NCBI GenBank assembly: GCA_964524705.1
Contig: CAZGDB010000042.1
Span: 1 to 6,903, forward strand
DNA from: CAZGDB01 sp964524705
GTDB taxonomy: Bacteria > Pseudomonadota > Gammaproteobacteria > Berkiellales > Berkiellaceae
Direction of reading: 5' to 3'
DNA: 6,903 bases
Part shown: positions 5,313 to 6,903 of the stretch, piece after piece
How positions within the stretch are numbered: the first letter of the stretch is position 1
Layout of the letters: every line of letters starts with the position of its first letter
Notes under the pieces: generated by a model
What the model was told of the DNA's origin: nothing
The model's input: only the letters and a program-made list of their open reading frames with translations
The model's database searches: none
Position numbers and translations under genes: made by a program

Positions 5313-6903
5313 CTATTGACTTTGGAGTAATCCCTCTTGAATTTCCTTCATCACATCTTTAGATATCATCGCATTCGCATTATTAATCTTTTGAATATCT
5401 TGGACAATCTCAGTTAAACGAACGGCTGCTTGACGTGACTCTACCGTATTCTTAGCATTTAAAGCCACAATCGCCGCATTCAACTCAACCTGAATAGGAT
5501 CTTTAGCTACCACCACAAACCCAGCACCATTAGTAACCGCAGTAATCGCAGTGTTTAACGTAACATTAACCGGTAATGCTGCTGCATTCACATCAGGTAC
5601 CGTAATAGCAGGTGCTACAACATTCGTACTAACCACCGCCGTATTCACAGCGGGCAATACCGCAGTAATCGCACTCATCGTTGCAGCATTTAATACGATA
5701 GTCTCCGCATTCACTTTATCTATATTCTCTACAATCCCTTGCAAAATAGCTGCCTTCTTCAACGAAGCCTCCGTCCCCGTCGCCGTTAATGTCTCAATCG
5801 CACTACTTAATCCAGTCTTCGCTGCCGTTTTTAAAATGGCTACATCCTGATTTGCTGCACTAGCAACAGCCTCACTAATTGCAGTCACTGTAGGAATACT
5901 TACTCCCTCAACTGGCGCTGTTACTGTAAATGCTGCAGCAGACTGTGCCGTAATATCTTGTACCGTTGCTTGTAAGGCTTCTTTTTGTTCCGTCGTTAAT
6001 GGCGTCGTACTATTACTACTACTCGTCTCCCCTAACACTGACGATACCTCTGTACCACCAGAACTCGTCCCCCCAATACTAATAGTCTCACCCGCTGCAG
6101 GGGCCGTACCTCCTCCAGAACTCGTCGTAGTACTAGGAGCACTCGTCGTCGTTGTACTAGAAGTCGTAGGTGCCACTACGCTTGTAGGTGCGATAGGCGA
6201 TAAAATAGGTAACACCGAAGTCGTTACCACTGGCGTAAAACTCACAGGGGCTACCACTGGGGGTGGGGCAGAAATTTGTGCAATCAGATCTACAGTAGAA
6301 CCACTACTGGATTGTGCAGGCGATAATAATAACTGTATCAGTTGATTAACCAAAACAGCCACCGTTGGCGTTGTACTTGTCGTTGTAGTGCTAGTCGTCG
6401 CTGCCACTACAGGCGCAGGCGCTACCGTGCTCCCTATTAACTCTAAAATACCTTTAATATTTAAAGTCGCATTTGCTAAATTAGCTACTAAAAAAGAACC
6501 CCCATCTGCTGTAATATGCGCCTCTATCGCATTAATCACAGTACCCGTATTCCAATCCCCATTAAAGGTCATATTCAATCGAGGTAAATTTAATACCGTA
6601 TTCGCTGCTAAGTTACTATTTCTAATATCTAAAGTTAATTGGGATAACGAACTTGCAGCCGTTCCTGTACCATTCACATAACGTACAGCACTAAACCCTG
6701 TGGTCGTAATAGGACTGACAGGACCTGTAATCCCACCAACGGCTGTAATCGTATGCGAAGCACTACTCAAAGCAGTATTAAATACCGTAGGAAAGGCTAA
6801 GTTAATCGTATTGGTTGCCCCTAAAGCAATAGACTTCACTTGGAAGCTACCGCTAGGTTGGATCTCAACAGCAGAGTTACTTTGATTAAACACAAAATCC
6901 ATA
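5313..6903 (-). CDS. Ala/Ser/Thr-rich probable surface or exported protein, C-terminal 529 residues (5' end off right edge)
   Basis: The frame is open to the window edge. A Met codon sits at 6902, but no upstream sequence is visible to judge it and no signal peptide follows, so I treat this as a C-terminal fragment, numbered from that Met. Residues 1-157 are rich in short alternating hydrophobic/polar strands and Asn/Thr/Gly turns (SGSFQVKSIALGATNTINLAF), as in beta-helical exoproteins of the filamentous-haemagglutinin kind. Residues 158-305 are a low-complexity Thr/Ser/Pro/Ala/Gly linker. Residues 306-529 are Ala-rich and partly helical, with an internal duplication (334-412 and 443-521). 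There is no Cys, no LPxTG motif, no obvious autotransporter barrel and no C-terminal aromatic end. The stop is followed by weak hairpins and a 214-bp gap before the CheA-like gene on the same strand. An adhesin-like role is an inference from composition; I cannot name a family. Confidence 0.78.
   Translation of the reverse strand, partial: MDFVFNQSNSAVEIQPSGSFQVKSIALGATNTINLAFPTVFNTALSSASHTITAVGGITGPVSPITTTGFSAVRYVNGTGTAASSLSQLTLDIRNSNLAANTVLNLPRLNMTFNGDWNTGTVINAIEAHITADGGSFLVANLANATLNIKGILELIGSTVAPAPVVAATTSTTTTSTTPTVAVLVNQLIQLLLSPAQSSSGSTVDLIAQISAPPPVVAPVSFTPVVTTSVLPILSPIAPTSVVAPTTSSTTTTSAPSTTTSSGGGTAPAAGETISIGGTSSGGTEVSSVLGETSSSNSTTPLTTEQKEALQATVQDITAQSAAAFTVTAPVEGVSIPTVTAISEAVASAANQDVAILKTAAKTGLSSAIETLTATGTEASLKKAAILQGIVENIDKVNAETIVLNAATMSAITAVLPAVNTAVVSTNVVAPAITVPDVNAAALPVNVTLNTAITAVTNGAGFVVVAKDPIQVELNAAIVALNAKNTVESRQAAVRLTEIVQDIQKINNANAMISKDVMKEIQEGLLQSQ
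5988..6431 (-). repeat. Low-complexity Thr/Ser-rich linker segment
   Basis: This DNA encodes residues 158-305 of the right-hand protein. It contains runs such as TTSTTTTSTTPT (169-180) and TTSSTTTTSAPSTTT (246-260), a proline/valine block (APPPVVAPV, 212-220) and SSGGG/SGG blocks. The same codons (ACT, ACG, AGT) recur as short imperfect tandem repeats, which makes replication slippage and length variation plausible. Confidence 0.75.

Noticed and set aside
5551..6885. Plus-strand open frames at 5551-5850, 6388-6681 and 6700-6885
   Set aside because: They are antisense shadows of the Ala/Ser/Thr-rich gene, whose codon bias keeps the opposite strand open.

Overview
The window looks like bacterial DNA, AT-rich, probably from a proteobacterium (perhaps gammaproteobacterial) with a host-associated or intracellular lifestyle. 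This rests on two ankyrin-repeat genes, one of them very repetitive, beside a CheA-type kinase and a large Ala/Ser/Thr-rich, probably exported protein. Genera such as Legionella or Berkiella relatives come to mind, but nothing in the sequence fixes the taxon.

Layout, left to right. (1) 1-935, minus strand: an ankyrin-repeat gene built of 36-37-residue units that are nearly identical at DNA level. It runs off the left edge and is interrupted by a 100-N assembly gap at 144-243. (2) 936-1417: a 482-bp AT-rich divergent intergenic region, with a good promoter candidate just before the next gene. (3) 1418-2269, plus strand: a second, unrelated-looking ankyrin protein of 283 residues with degenerate repeats. 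(4) 2440-2943, plus strand: a 167-residue hydrophilic protein of unknown function, followed by a strong intrinsic terminator at 2964-3012. (5) 3049-3354, minus strand: a 101-residue STAS-domain (anti-sigma-factor-antagonist type) protein, with its own candidate promoter and a run of helically phased A-tracts directly upstream. (6) 3539-5098, minus strand: a 519-residue CheA-like histidine kinase with P1, P3, P4 and P5 regions but no room for a P2 domain. A perfect palindrome sits in front of its start codon. (7) 5313-6903, minus strand: the C-terminal part of an Ala/Ser/Thr-rich protein with a beta-rich segment, a low-complexity linker and an internally duplicated C-terminal domain. It runs off the right edge.

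How the parts may work together. The kinase and the STAS protein point the same way and are 184 bp apart. They could link a His-Asp signalling input to a partner-switching output, but no CheW, CheY, receptor, methylation enzyme, anti-sigma kinase or PP2C phosphatase is in the window to confirm this. The ankyrin proteins and the low-complexity protein are candidates for host- or surface-facing functions. I see no CRISPR array, tRNA, rRNA, insertion sequence or recognisable mobile element.
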